64,000 nucleotides of DNA from Pseudomonas turukhanskensis (GTDB lineage: Bacteria; Pseudomonadota; Gammaproteobacteria; Pseudomonadales; Pseudomonadaceae): positions 124,001-188,000 of the forward strand of contig NZ_BSFN01000002.1 of NCBI RefSeq assembly GCF_027922365.1, given 5' to 3'. The notes beneath the pieces are model-generated. The model had not been told where the DNA came from, did no database searches, and saw nothing but the letters and a program-made list of their open reading frames with translations. This document shows, piece after piece, positions 42,214 through 51,874 of this stretch; position 1 is the stretch's first letter; each line of letters opens with the position of its first letter. The translations under genes were made by a program, and so were the position numbers.

Positions 42214-42315
42214 CACCGTCATTGCGGCGTAGGCCGGAATCCAGAATCGAGCGTCGGGCCACTCCATTCGCAGGGGCCGAAATTCTGGATCCCAGCCTGC
42301 GCTGGGATGACGGTG
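42214..42315. repeat. Inverted repeat, GTCATTCCCGC family
   Basis: CACCGTCATTGCGGCGTAGGCCGGAATCCAGAAT faces ATTCTGGATCCCAGCCTGCGCTGGGATGACGGTG over about 102 bp. A nearly matching element is at 46748-46844. The two bracket the dehydrogenase and the permease/ATPase genes. Confidence 0.85.
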
Positions 42316-42328
42316 TGGGTGGTTTGAA

Positions 42329-43753
42329 TCAGTGTTTGAACATCACGTGCCGAACCGTGGTGTAGTCCTCCAGGCCGTACATCGACATGTCTTTGCCGTA
42401 ACCGGACAGCTTCTGCCCGCCGTGGGGCATTTCGCTAACGAGCATGAAGTGGGTGTTTACCCAGGTGCAGCCGTATTGCAGGCGGGCGGCGAAACGGTGG
42501 GCGCGGCCGACGTCGTTGGTCCACACCGAGGAAGCCAGGCCGTAGTCCGAGTCGTTGGCCCAGGCCAGGGCTTGGGCTTCGTCGCTGAACTCGGTGACCG
42601 ACACAACCGGGCCGAAGATTTCACGGCGTACCACTTCGTCATCCTGCAATGCGCCAGCCAGTACGGTCGGTTCGAAGAAGAAGCCCGGGCCGTCGACTTT
42701 CTTGCCGCCGGTGAGCACCTTGATATGTGGGATGGCGCGGGCGCGTTCGACAAAACCGGCCACGCGGTCCAGGTGCTGCTGAGTGATCAGCGGGCCCAGC
42801 TCGGTGCCTTCGTCGTCCTGCACGCCGTACTTGATGGTGCTGACGGCCTCAGCCAGCTTGGCGACGAATTTTTCGTAGATGCCTTTTTGCGCATAGATGC
42901 GGCAGGCGGCGGTGCAGTCTTGCCCGGCGTTGTAGAAGCCGAAGGTGCGGATGCCTTCCACGGCGGCGTCGATATCGGCGTCGTCGAAGATCACCACCGG
43001 CGCCTTGCCGCCCAGTTCCATGTGCATGCGTTTTACGGTGTCGGCAGTGCTGGCGATGATGTTGCTGCCGGTGGCGACCGAACCGGTGAGCGAGACCATG
43101 CGCACTTTCGGGTGGCCGGTGAGCGGCGCGCCTACGGTCGGGCCGCGGCCAAACACCACGTTGATGACGCCGGCGGGGAAAATGTCGGCAGCCAGTTCAG
43201 CCAGGCGCAGGGCGGTCAGCGGAGTTTGCTCGGACGGCTTGAGCACCACGGTGTTGCCAGCGGCCAGGGCCGGGCCGAGTTTCCAGGCGGCCATCATCAG
43301 CGGGTAGTTCCACGGCGCGATGGAGGCGACCACGCCCACCGGGTCGCGGCGGATCATGGAGGTGTGGCCCGGCAGGTATTCACCGGCGGCCGAGCCGCCC
43401 ATTACGCGGCTGGCACCGGCGAAGAAACGGAACACGTCGGCGATGGCCGGAAGCTCGTCGTTAAGGGCGGCGGTGTAGGGCTTGCCGCAGTTTTGTGATT
43501 CCAGACGCGCCAGTTCTTCGGCGTTGGCATCGATCACATCGGCGAGTTTGAGCAGCAACAGGGAGCGGTCTTTCGGTGCGGTCTGCGACCAGCTGTCGAA
43601 GGCGGCATCGGCAGCGCGTACGGCGGCGTCTACCTGGGCTTCGCTGGCCTCGTTGATGGTGACCAGCTCAGTGCCCAGTGATGGATTGAGTACAGGTTGG
43701 GCGGCGCCTTCGCCGGCGACCAGTTGGCCGTTGATCAGCAGTTTGGTTTGCAT
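42329..43753 (-). CDS. Gamma-aminobutyraldehyde-type dehydrogenase, copy 1
   Basis: A 474-residue NAD-dependent aldehyde dehydrogenase. Segments are [43 protein letters not shown], the catalytic-Glu site [10 protein letters not shown] and the catalytic-Cys site [11 protein letters not shown]. Its closest family is YdcW/PatD-like gamma-aminobutyraldehyde dehydrogenase of putrescine degradation. It lies next to a YdcSTUV-like transporter, as in E. coli. It is homologous throughout to the 48128-49594 product. Confidence 0.9.
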   Translation of the reverse strand: MQTKLLINGQLVAGEGAAQPVLNPSLGTELVTINEASEAQVDAAVRAADAAFDSWSQTAPKDRSLLLLKLADVIDANAEELARLESQNCGKPYTAALNDELPAIADVFRFFAGASRVMGGSAAGEYLPGHTSMIRRDPVGVVASIAPWNYPLMMAAWKLGPALAAGNTVVLKPSEQTPLTALRLAELAADIFPAGVINVVFGRGPTVGAPLTGHPKVRMVSLTGSVATGSNIIASTADTVKRMHMELGGKAPVVIFDDADIDAAVEGIRTFGFYNAGQDCTAACRIYAQKGIYEKFVAKLAEAVSTIKYGVQDDEGTELGPLITQQHLDRVAGFVERARAIPHIKVLTGGKKVDGPGFFFEPTVLAGALQDDEVVRREIFGPVVSVTEFSDEAQALAWANDSDYGLASSVWTNDVGRAHRFAARLQYGCTWVNTHFMLVSEMPHGGQKLSGYGKDMSMYGLEDYTTVRHVMFKH

Positions 43754-43806
43754 GACTTACCCCTCTCTTTCAGGTGTAGGTGTTGTTGTGCGTTTGATTT
43801 CGTAGG

Positions 43807-44616
43807 TCATTTGCCGCCGCTGCCGGCCACGCTTTCCCCACCCTTGGTGAGGTAGTACGCGCCAAGAATCGGCAGCATGGTCACCAGCATCACGAGCATG
43901 GCGACCACGTTGGTCACTGGCACATCACGCGGGCGGCTGAGTTGGTTGAGCAGCCACAGCGGCAAGGTGCGTTCGTGGCCGGCGGTAAAGGTGGTAACGA
44001 TGATTTCGTCGAACGACAGGGCAAACGCCAACATGCCGCCGGCCAGCAGCGCCGAGCTGAGGTTGGGCAGGATGATGTAGCGGAAGGTTTGCCAACCATC
44101 GGCGCCCAGGTCCATCGATGCCTCGATCAGGCTGTGGGAGGTGCGACGGAAACGGGCGATCACGTTGTTGTAAACAATCACCACGCAGAAGGTGGCGTGG
44201 CCGATCACGATGGTGAAAATGCCCGGCTCGATACCCAGCGCTTTGAACGCCGTGAGCAGCGCCAGGCCGGTGACGATACCGGGCAGGGCGATGGGCAGAA
44301 TCAGCATCAGCGACACGCCTTCCTTGCCGAAGAAATCGCGTCGGTACAACGCAGCGGCGGCCAGGGTGCCGAGCACCATGGCAATCAGCGTGGCGAGGCA
44401 GGCGATCTGCAAACTCAGCTTGATTGAGTCCAGCACGTCCACTCGGCTGAAGGCGACGCTGAACCAGTGCAAGGTGAAACCCTGCGGCGGAAAGCTGAAC
44501 GCCGACTGCTCGGTGTTAAAGGCGTAGATAAAGATGATCAGGATCGGGAAGTGCAAAAACACCAACCCGCCCCAGGCCGCAAGTTTCAGGCCCCAGGAAG
44601 CGCGCTCAGAGTGCAT
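43807..44616 (-). CDS. ABC transporter permease (YdcV/PotI type)
   Basis: A 269-residue inner-membrane subunit with six hydrophobic helices and the EAA loop [22 protein letters not shown] that docks the ATPase. It ends with a short Gly/Ser-rich tail. It overlaps the end of the other permease gene's start by 11 bases at 44606-44616, so the two are coupled. Forms the membrane channel of a polyamine-type importer. Confidence 0.9.
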   Translation of the reverse strand: MHSERASWGLKLAAWGGLVFLHFPILIIFIYAFNTEQSAFSFPPQGFTLHWFSVAFSRVDVLDSIKLSLQIACLATLIAMVLGTLAAAALYRRDFFGKEGVSLMLILPIALPGIVTGLALLTAFKALGIEPGIFTIVIGHATFCVVIVYNNVIARFRRTSHSLIEASMDLGADGWQTFRYIILPNLSSALLAGGMLAFALSFDEIIVTTFTAGHERTLPLWLLNQLSRPRDVPVTNVVAMLVMLVTMLPILGAYYLTKGGESVAGSGGK

Positions 44617-45556
44617 CGAAGGCCCCCAGACGTTTGACGATGGAGAGGTAGATGGCGATCAGCACGATCGGCACCAAGGTGAAGGCAGCGGCCATGGGCA
44701 TGTTGCCGATGGAGCCTTGCTGGGTATAAACCATGTTGCCGATAAAGAGCCCGGGCGGGCCTACCAGCTGCGGCACGATAAAGTCGCCCAGGGTGAGGCT
44801 GAAGGTAAAGATCGAGCCGGCGGCAATGCCCGGCACCGACAGCGGCAAAATCACCTGCATAAAGGTTTGTGCAGGCTTGGCGCCCAGGTCAGCGGAGGCT
44901 TGCAGCAAGGAGGGCGGCAGGCGTTCCAGCGAGGCCTGAATCGGCAGAATCATGAACGGCAGCCAGATGTACACGAACACGAAAAACCGACCGAGTTGCG
45001 AGGTCGACAACGTGCTGCCGCCGACACCGGGAATACCGAGGATGAACTGCAGCACCGGCGTCAGCTGCAGTTGCTCGACAAACCACTGCACCACGCCGCC
45101 CTTGGCCAGCAGCAAAGTCCAGGCGTAGGCCTTGACGATGTAGCTGGCCCACATCGGCATCATTACCGCGATATAGAAAAACGCCTTGGTCTTGCCGCTG
45201 GTGTAGCGCGCCATGTAGTAGGCGATGGGGAAGGCCAAGGCGGCGCTGGCCAGCGACACGACAATCGCCATGCCCAGGGTGCGCAAAATGATGTCGTAGT
45301 TGGCCGGTTCGAACAGGGCCAGGAGGTTGGCCCAGGTAAGGTCCGGCGTGGCGGCCATGGCCATTTCGTCGTAGGTGTACACGCCCTGCCAGAGGAAGGT
45401 CAGCAGCGGGGCGAAATAGATCACGCCAAACCACAGCAGCGGCGGCACCAGCAGCATCGCCAGGTACAGATTGGGCTTGCGGTACAGCAGGTTCGACAGG
45501 CGTTGTAGCGGGCCGCCTGCCGGCGGTGCTGTAACGGGAGTGGAGAGGGCGGTCAT
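44606..45556 (-). CDS. ABC transporter permease (YdcU/PotH type)
   Basis: A 316-residue permease. A cytoplasmic N-terminus precedes the first helix ([24 protein letters not shown]); the EAA loop is [26 protein letters not shown] chose ATG 45556, one base beyond the preceding ATPase stop; a start six codons earlier would overlap that gene. Partner of the 43807-44616 permease. Confidence 0.9.
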   Translation of the reverse strand: MTALSTPVTAPPAGGPLQRLSNLLYRKPNLYLAMLLVPPLLWFGVIYFAPLLTFLWQGVYTYDEMAMAATPDLTWANLLALFEPANYDIILRTLGMAIVVSLASAALAFPIAYYMARYTSGKTKAFFYIAVMMPMWASYIVKAYAWTLLLAKGGVVQWFVEQLQLTPVLQFILGIPGVGGSTLSTSQLGRFFVFVYIWLPFMILPIQASLERLPPSLLQASADLGAKPAQTFMQVILPLSVPGIAAGSIFTFSLTLGDFIVPQLVGPPGLFIGNMVYTQQGSIGNMPMAAAFTLVPIVLIAIYLSIVKRLGAFDAL

Positions 45557-45557
45557 G

Positions 45558-46598
45558 TTACCGGCCCTCGACATCGGTCAACGCCACCATGGCCTCACGC
45601 GCCCAACGCACGCTGACCTGCTGGCCGGCCTGGAAGGCGGGGGCGGTCTGCTGCCATTGGTTGTTGGCCTGGCTGACGCTGAGGTTCTGGCCGTTTTCCA
45701 ACCGCACTTCAAAGCGGGTGGCGGCGCCCTGGTATTGCACGTCGTGCAGCAGGCCGGTCACCAGTACGTCGGTGGCGTTGGCGTCGCTGCCGGCGGCTTC
45801 TTGCAGGCGGATATGTTCGGGGCGAATCGAGAAGGGAGCGGCGCTGCCGGTCAGCAGTTGCGCCAGCTCGCCGCGCAGCACGTTTGAGGTGCCGACAAAC
45901 TCGGCCACAAAGGGCGTGGCCGGTTTCATATAGAGATTGCGCGGGGTGTCGACCTGCTCGATGCGGCCCTTGTTGAACACCGCCACGCGGTCGGACATCG
46001 ACAGCGCTTCGGTCTGGTCGTGGGTGACAAAAATAAAGGTGATGCCGAGCTGGCGCTGAAGCTTTTTCAGCTCGCTTTGCATTTGCTCGCGCAGCTTCAA
46101 ATCCAGGGCGCCGAGCGGCTCGTCGAGCAGCAATACGCGCGGGCGATTGACCAGGGCGCGGGCCAGGGCCACGCGCTGACGCTGGCCGCCGGAAAGCTGC
46201 ACGGGTTTACGGTCGCCGTAGCCGGCCAGGGCCACCATGCCCAGGGCTTCTTCGGCGCGGGTTAGGCGCTCGCTTTTGCCGACGCCTTTTACCTTCAGGC
46301 CATAGGCCACGTTGTCGCGCACGTTCATATGGGGGAACAGGGCGTAGTCCTGAAACACCGTATTGACGTCACGCTGATACGGCGCCAGGCCCACGGCCTC
46401 GGCACCATGAATACGAATAGAGCCGGCGCTGGGTTGTTCGAAACCGGCAATCAGGCGCAAGCACGTGGTTTTGCCCGAGCCCGAGGGGCCGAGCATGGAA
46501 AAGAATTCGCCATCCTGGATGTCGATGGACACCCGGTCTACGGCCTTGACGTCGCCGAACACGCGGGACACATCGGTGAATTGCACTGCAAGGGTCAT
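45558..46598 (-). CDS. ABC transporter ATPase (YdcT/PotA type)
   Basis: A 346-residue nucleotide-binding subunit. Walker A is GPSGSGKT, the signature LSGGQRQRVALARAL, Walker B VLLLDEPLGALD, and FVTHDQTEALSMSDRVAVF is the H-loop. A C-terminal TOBE domain (SIRPEHIRL) marks it as a polyamine/iron-type importer. The MTLAVQF start follows CTGGAG; the 48-codon upstream extension is unlike the family. Confidence 0.93.
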   Translation of the reverse strand: MTLAVQFTDVSRVFGDVKAVDRVSIDIQDGEFFSMLGPSGSGKTTCLRLIAGFEQPSAGSIRIHGAEAVGLAPYQRDVNTVFQDYALFPHMNVRDNVAYGLKVKGVGKSERLTRAEEALGMVALAGYGDRKPVQLSGGQRQRVALARALVNRPRVLLLDEPLGALDLKLREQMQSELKKLQRQLGITFIFVTHDQTEALSMSDRVAVFNKGRIEQVDTPRNLYMKPATPFVAEFVGTSNVLRGELAQLLTGSAAPFSIRPEHIRLQEAAGSDANATDVLVTGLLHDVQYQGAATRFEVRLENGQNLSVSQANNQWQQTAPAFQAGQQVSVRWAREAMVALTDVEGR

Positions 46599-46747
46599 AA
46601 CAAAACTCCAGGACAAAAAAACCACCCACCACCGCCCGAACCGATCAGGGTTTGCCGACACAAAATGCGGTCGGGGTGGGGTGGGTGTGAAACACAACAG
46701 AGAGTGGATCGGTGGTGCCGGATTAACCGTTTTAGCCAGCACCTACT

Positions 46748-46844
46748 CCGTCATTCCCGCGAAGGCGGGAATCCAGAATCGAAAGTCGAATCTCAACCTC
46801 GAAACATCCAACATTCTGGATCCCTGCCTGCGCAGGGATGACGG
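46748..46844. repeat. Inverted repeat, GTCATTCCCGC family
   Basis: CCGTCATTCCCGCGAAGGCGGGAATCCAGAAT faces ACATTCTGGATCCCTGCCTGCGCAGGGATGACGG over about 97 bp. Closely related to 42214-42315. It separates the binding-protein gene from the ATPase gene and probably attenuates transcription between them. Confidence 0.85.
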
Positions 46845-46859
46845 TGGTGGGGGTGAGAC

Positions 46860-48020
46860 CTACCTACCGCCCATGATGGCGATGAAGTCCTGCGTCCACT
46901 TGCTGTAGGGCACGCACGCATCCTGCGTCTTGCACTTGGCCTGCGGTGTTTTCCAGAAGGCGATCTTGTCGAATTGGTCGTAGCCGTTGGTGGCACAGCC
47001 TTCAGCACCCAGCAGTTCGCTGGCTTTGCACGCCACCGGTACTGCTGGCACCGAACCGAACCACGCCGCCAGGTCACCCTGCACCTTGGGTTCCAGCGAC
47101 CAGTTCATCCACTTGTAAGCACAGTTGGGGTGCTTGGCTTCGGCGTGCAGCATGGTGGTGTCCGCCCAGCCGGTGACGCCTTCTTTGGGGAAGGTGGTGG
47201 CAATGGGTTGACCTTCGGTTTTCAGCGCGTTGGCCTGATACGGCCAGGCGCTGGAGGCCACCACGCCTTCGTTTTTGAAGTCACTCATTTGCACGGTGGT
47301 GTCGTGCCAGTAGCGGTGGATCAGGTCGTGCTGTTTGCGCAGCACCTCGAGCACGGCTTTGTACTGGGTTTCGTTGAGCTCGTACGGGTCGTTGATCTTC
47401 AGCTCAGGCTTGGCGTTCTTGAGGTACAGCGCGGCGTCGGCGATGTAGATCGGGCCGTCGTAGGCTTGCACGCGGCCTTTGTTCGGCTTGCCGTCGGGCA
47501 GGTTCTGCGCGTCGAACAACACGCTCCAGCTATCCGGGGCTTTCTTGAAGACGTTGGTGTTGTACATCAGCACGTTCGGGCCCCACTGGTAGGGCGCGCC
47601 GTAGGTTTTGCCGTCGACCACATACCAGGGGGCGTCTTTCAGACGGCCGTCGATGGTTTTCCAGTTAGGGATCAGGTCGGGGTTGATTGGCTGCACGCGC
47701 TTGCCGTAGATCAGGCGCAAGGAAGCGTCACCCGAGGCGGTGACCAGGTCGTAGCCGCCCTTGGTCATCAGGCTGACCATCTCGTCCGAGGTGGCGGCGG
47801 TTTTCACGTTCACTTTGCAGCCGCTGTCCTGTTCGAACTTGGTCACCCAGTCGTAGTTCTTGTCGGTCTCGCCGCGTTCGATGTAGCCGGGCCAGGCGAT
47901 TATATCCAGGGCGCCTTCACCGGCCCCCACAGACTTCAAGGTTTCGGCGGCCTGCAAGCTGGCGCTGGCCAGCACAGCGGTGGTCAACGCACTCAACAGA
48001 GCGGTTTTTTTCACGAACAT
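46860..48020 (-). CDS. ABC transporter substrate-binding protein (YdcS/PotF type)
   Basis: A 386-residue periplasmic binding protein with a signal peptide ending SASLQA (residue 24). It begins LDIIAWPGYIERG and has SDEMVSLMTKGGYDLVTASGDAS, AYDGPIYIADAALYL and the GWADTTMLHAEAKHPNCAYKW closing segment. The family binds polyamines or related amines and feeds the permease/ATPase genes downstream. A repeat of about 97 bp separates it from them. Confidence 0.9.
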   Translation of the reverse strand: MFVKKTALLSALTTAVLASASLQAAETLKSVGAGEGALDIIAWPGYIERGETDKNYDWVTKFEQDSGCKVNVKTAATSDEMVSLMTKGGYDLVTASGDASLRLIYGKRVQPINPDLIPNWKTIDGRLKDAPWYVVDGKTYGAPYQWGPNVLMYNTNVFKKAPDSWSVLFDAQNLPDGKPNKGRVQAYDGPIYIADAALYLKNAKPELKINDPYELNETQYKAVLEVLRKQHDLIHRYWHDTTVQMSDFKNEGVVASSAWPYQANALKTEGQPIATTFPKEGVTGWADTTMLHAEAKHPNCAYKWMNWSLEPKVQGDLAAWFGSVPAVPVACKASELLGAEGCATNGYDQFDKIAFWKTPQAKCKTQDACVPYSKWTQDFIAIMGGR

Positions 48021-48127
48021 TTAGGTATCCCTCTTTTCTGTTTTATCGGGGCAGTTGAACGTCGTGCAACGGTACTTCTTGTTATGTAACCGCCCGGTCG
48101 AAGGCCAGGCTGGTGTGGGTCTTACGC

Positions 48128-49594
48128 TTAATCCGTCAGTTGGCCATGCCGGGCCATGATGTGGCGTACCACGCTGTAGTCTTCCAGCGAGTCGCTGGAC
48201 AAGTCCTTGCCGTAGCCCGAGCGCTTGAGCCCGCCGTGGGGCATTTCGCTCAGCACCAGAAAGTGGCTGTTGATCCAGGTGCAGCCGTATTGCAAACGGG
48301 CCGCCACCTGCATGGCTTTGTCGAGGTTCTGCGTCCAGATGGAGGAGGCCAGGCCGTATTCGGAGTCGTTGGCCCAGTCCACGGCCTGGCTCAGTTCGTC
48401 GAAGCGAGTTACGGTGACCACCGGGCCAAACACTTCGCGCTGAACGATTTCATCGGTCTGTTTGCAGCCAGCCAGCAGGGTGGGCTGGTAGTAGAACCCG
48501 GGGCCCGAATGCACGGCGGCGCCGGTGATGCGTTCGATATGCGGCTGGCCCAGGGCGCGTTCGACAAAGCTGGCGACGCGGTCGCGCTGGCGGGCGCTGA
48601 TAAGCGGGCCGATTTCGTTGTCGGCATCGCGCTTGCGGGCAAAGCGCAGGCTGCTGACCGCTTCACCCAATTCGGCCACCAGACGGTCGTGAATACCCGC
48701 CTGGGCGTAGATGCGGCAGGCGGCGGTGCAGTCTTGCCCGGCGTTGTAGTAACCCCAGGTGCGCACGCCCTCGACCACGGCCTTGAGGTCGGCGTCGTTG
48801 CAGACGATCACCGGCGCTTTGCCGCCCAGTTCCAGGTGCGTGCGTTTTACCGATTTTGCGGCGGCCTGAAGGATTTTCTGCCCAGTGACGATATCGCCGG
48901 TCAGCGACACCATGCGCACCTTGGGGTGACTGACCAAATGGCTGCCGACGCTTTCGCCGCCGCCACTGATGATGTTGATCACCCCCGGCGGCAGCAGCTC
49001 GGCCAGCACCGGCGCCAGGCTCAGAATGGACAGTGGTGTGTGCTCGGACGGCTTGAATACCACCGTGTTGCCGGCGGCCAGGGCCGGGGCGATTTTCCAC
49101 GCGGCCATCATCAGCGGGTAGTTCCACGGCGCGATGGAGGCGACTACGCCAATGGGGTCGCGGCGCACCATGCTGGTAAAGCCGGGCAGGTATTCACCGG
49201 CTAATTGACCGGTTTGGCAGCGCACGGCGCCGGCGAAGAAACGGAACACATCCACCGCGGCGTTCAAATCATCCTGACGGGCCAAGTGCAGCGGCTTGCC
49301 GCAGTTCAGCGATTCCAGGCGGGCCAGGTGGTCGGCGCCTTGCTCAATGGCGTCGGCTATTTTCAGCAGGAGGGCGGAGCGCTGTTGCGGAGTGGTGCGA
49401 GCCCAACCGCTAAAGGCGCGGTCGGCGGCCTGGATGGCGGCGGTCACCTGGTCGGTGGAGGCCTCGGCAATGCTAATCAGGGTTTCGCCCGTGGCGGGGT
49501 TGAGGATCGGCTCTACAAAGCCTTCGCCGGTGACCAGGCGACCGTCGATCAACAGGTCGCTGGAAAAGGGCGTGGAGGTTGCGGTACCGGCCAT
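48128..49594 (-). CDS. Gamma-aminobutyraldehyde-type dehydrogenase, copy 2
   Basis: A 488-residue aldehyde dehydrogenase homologous throughout to the 42329-43753 product. [43 protein letters not shown], the Glu site [11 protein letters not shown] and the Cys site [11 protein letters not shown] are all intact, so both copies look active. It ends with a short extra tail. It is the first gene of the row transcribed leftward into the ABC transporter genes. Confidence 0.9.
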   Translation of the reverse strand: MAGTATSTPFSSDLLIDGRLVTGEGFVEPILNPATGETLISIAEASTDQVTAAIQAADRAFSGWARTTPQQRSALLLKIADAIEQGADHLARLESLNCGKPLHLARQDDLNAAVDVFRFFAGAVRCQTGQLAGEYLPGFTSMVRRDPIGVVASIAPWNYPLMMAAWKIAPALAAGNTVVFKPSEHTPLSILSLAPVLAELLPPGVINIISGGGESVGSHLVSHPKVRMVSLTGDIVTGQKILQAAAKSVKRTHLELGGKAPVIVCNDADLKAVVEGVRTWGYYNAGQDCTAACRIYAQAGIHDRLVAELGEAVSSLRFARKRDADNEIGPLISARQRDRVASFVERALGQPHIERITGAAVHSGPGFYYQPTLLAGCKQTDEIVQREVFGPVVTVTRFDELSQAVDWANDSEYGLASSIWTQNLDKAMQVAARLQYGCTWINSHFLVLSEMPHGGLKRSGYGKDLSSDSLEDYSVVRHIMARHGQLTD

Positions 49595-49641
49595 CGAGTT
49601 CGCTCACTGTTGTTGTTTTTAGTCCGCCACTTGATCGCCAT

Positions 49642-49711
49642 GGCGGATATCGCCGTGGGCGATAGTCGCCCTACGGTCGGCGCGTAGGGCGAATCCCGCA
49701 GGTATCCGCCG
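49642..49711. repeat. REP-like element, GTAGGGCGAAT family
   Basis: GGCGGATATCGCC, GATAGTCGCCCTAC and then GTAGGGCGAATCCCGCAGGTATCCGCC in opposite order to the copies at 2588 and 8034. It lies just upstream of the dehydrogenase gene. Confidence 0.75.
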
Positions 49712-49791
49712 TATGCCGTTACACAATGGTGAGAGAGACTAGTGGTGGCTTGGGCAGGCGACAAATTCTAAATACCGAACGCCGCGTTCGA

Positions 49792-50703
49792 TTAAATAGA
49801 TGGCCTGCGTTTATCGAGTTGTTCGCGGGCCACAGTGAGGAACGGGTCTACCAGTGCAGGCCGCGCCGTGCCTCGCCGCCAGGCCAGCCCGACGTCGAGC
49901 GTCTGGGTTAAGTCGACCACCGCGCGGGCTTCGATGATGTCGCCTTCCAGCGACCATGGCCGGTAGGTCATATCCGGCTGAATAGACAGGCCCAGGCCTG
50001 CTGCCACCAGGCTTCGCACCGCTTCGGTCGAGCCCGTGCGCAGGGTGACATTGGGCTGCAGACCGGCGCGCGACCAGATGCGCTGGGCGTTCAGGCCCAT
50101 CTCGTCGACATTCAGCTGGATCATGGGCTCTTTCACCACGTCGGCCAGGCTGATGCTGTCGTGCTCCAGCAGCGGGTGCTGCGGCGGCAGCCACAGGCGC
50201 AACGGCGAGTGGGTGAGTACTTCGGTTTGCAGGGCGTGGCGGTCTTCGAGGTTGGACAGGATCAGTACGCCGACGTCGATCTCGCCGCTCACCAGCAGAT
50301 GCTCGATATACGGGCGTTCGTCTTCCATCACGCGGATTTCCACGTTGGGGTAGGCGCGCTGAAAGCGGGTAATAAGGTCGGCCAGGTAATAACCGGCCAC
50401 CAGCCCGGTTACGCCGATGGTGAGTTGGCCGGCCACCTGGTCGGTGCTTTGTTGCAGGCTGCGCTTGGCGTTGTCCACCGTCGCCAGAATCAGATGCGCC
50501 TGGCGCAGAAACTGGTGGCCCTGGTGGGTCAGGGTCATGCCCTTGGCGTGGCGGTTGAACAGGCTGACGCCGATTTCCTGCTCCAGTTGTTGGATGGCCA
50601 GGGTGAGGGTGGACTGGGAAATAAACACCGCCTGGGCGGCGGCGGAGATGGAGCCGGTTTCCGCCACTGCAATGAAGTGACGGATCTGGCGCAGGGTCAT
50701 CAT
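49792..50703 (-). CDS. LysR-family transcriptional regulator
   Basis: A 303-residue LysR regulator with winged helix IRHFIAVAETGSISAAAQAVFISQSTLTLAIQQLEQEIGVSLFNR and a nitrogen/aromatic-control-like effector domain. I chose the MMTLRQ start; the longer frame upstream shadows other genes. It precedes the dehydrogenase/ABC row on the same strand and is its likely regulator. Confidence 0.9.
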   Translation of the reverse strand: MMTLRQIRHFIAVAETGSISAAAQAVFISQSTLTLAIQQLEQEIGVSLFNRHAKGMTLTHQGHQFLRQAHLILATVDNAKRSLQQSTDQVAGQLTIGVTGLVAGYYLADLITRFQRAYPNVEIRVMEDERPYIEHLLVSGEIDVGVLILSNLEDRHALQTEVLTHSPLRLWLPPQHPLLEHDSISLADVVKEPMIQLNVDEMGLNAQRIWSRAGLQPNVTLRTGSTEAVRSLVAAGLGLSIQPDMTYRPWSLEGDIIEARAVVDLTQTLDVGLAWRRGTARPALVDPFLTVAREQLDKRRPSI

Positions 50704-50777
50704 GGCGAAGGGCTCTTGAGCAGGCGTATGCAGCCAAGGTGCCATGAGTTTTATGGGTTGGGTAGAGGGGCTATCGC

Positions 50778-51671
50778 TTATTTCGAACGCGCGATGTCGT
50801 TTTTCGGTTCGGTGAAGAAGGTTTTTGCCGCTTTCAAATAGGCCGTGCGCGTGCTGCCATCCAGCCACTGGGCGTACAGGTCTATGACCTCGCCCTCGCG
50901 CAGGCGCCGTACCGAGGCATTGATGGCTTTCACAGCCTCCAGGCCTTCGGGGGTTTTCGAGCAACTGACGTAGCCCAGTTGGTAAGCGGGCACGCCTTTG
51001 ACCGGATAAAAATTCAGGGCGTCCAGCGGCACGCTGGCGTTTTCGCTCTGGTAGCGCATTTCCGGCCAGTAACCCAGCACCGCATCCAGGCGCCGGTGCT
51101 GCTGCATGCGCAGCAGGCTCAAGGTGGCGTCGGTGCCATGGTGGACGATGATGGTGTTGGGCTTGGCGTTTTTAAGCTCCGCGTCGATGACCTTGCCGTA
51201 GCTGCGGTCCACCAGTGTGCCAATGGTGTAACCGCCATCGGCGAGGTAGGCGCCCAGGTCGAATTCGCCTTGCTGCACGAACGGCGCTAACTGCGCCTCG
51301 TCGGCCTTACGCACCGCCACGCCGTTGGTGAGGATGCCCATGGTCGGGATGGAGAAATACATGATTTGCTCGCGCTCCTGGCTCCAGAGCATGCCGGGGT
51401 CACAGGTCAGCACGCCGCTGGTAAGCATTTGCGTGGCCCGCGCGCGGTTGGCCACGCTCAGTACATGCTCGTACTGCGGCATGTCGGCGATCAGCAATTG
51501 CAGCATGCGGTCGGCTATACCGCGGTTTTTTAGCGGCCCCTCAAGAATGAGGAACGGCGGCATATCGCGAATGGTCCAGATCAGGCGCGGTTTTTCCGCG
51601 TGGGCGGGCAGGGCGCTGAAGGCGCATAGCGTGAGCAGCGCCAAACGGCGAAGAAAGGGCAGTGCAGGCAT
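50778..51671 (-). CDS. Periplasmic solute-binding protein (SBP type 3-like)
   Basis: A 297-residue protein with a signal peptide ending LPAHA (residue 24). It has an amino-acid-binding-like fold (LIWTIRDMPPFLILEGPLKNRGIADRMLQLLI, TCDPGMLWSQERE, GTDATLSLLRMQQHRRLDAVLGYWPEM), resembling TIGR02285-type proteins of unknown role. GGAGTG precedes the ATG. No permease partner is adjacent, so it may act in sensing. Confidence 0.82.
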   Translation of the reverse strand: MPALPFLRRLALLTLCAFSALPAHAEKPRLIWTIRDMPPFLILEGPLKNRGIADRMLQLLIADMPQYEHVLSVANRARATQMLTSGVLTCDPGMLWSQEREQIMYFSIPTMGILTNGVAVRKADEAQLAPFVQQGEFDLGAYLADGGYTIGTLVDRSYGKVIDAELKNAKPNTIIVHHGTDATLSLLRMQQHRRLDAVLGYWPEMRYQSENASVPLDALNFYPVKGVPAYQLGYVSCSKTPEGLEAVKAINASVRRLREGEVIDLYAQWLDGSTRTAYLKAAKTFFTEPKNDIARSK

Positions 51672-51874
51672 GGAAAACACTCCAGAAAACGCCGGGAGTA
51701 GAGCGAGAAAAGTATAGGCGTCTGGCGCGCCCTTACTCGGTCGGCGAACGATACGGCTTGCGGGCTGACGGCGTCCAGAACGGCCGCACACTTGGGACAG
51801 ACGTGCGTTTTGATGCAGGCAGACCCAAAAGCTCTAGGCTGACGCCGTGATTCCTAAAAACCAAAGCGTTGGCC

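Noticed and set aside
42214..46844. The pair of related inverted repeats as ends of a composite transposon
   Set aside because: There is no transposase, no target-site duplication is visible, and the same family occurs as ordinary intergenic repeats elsewhere in the window.
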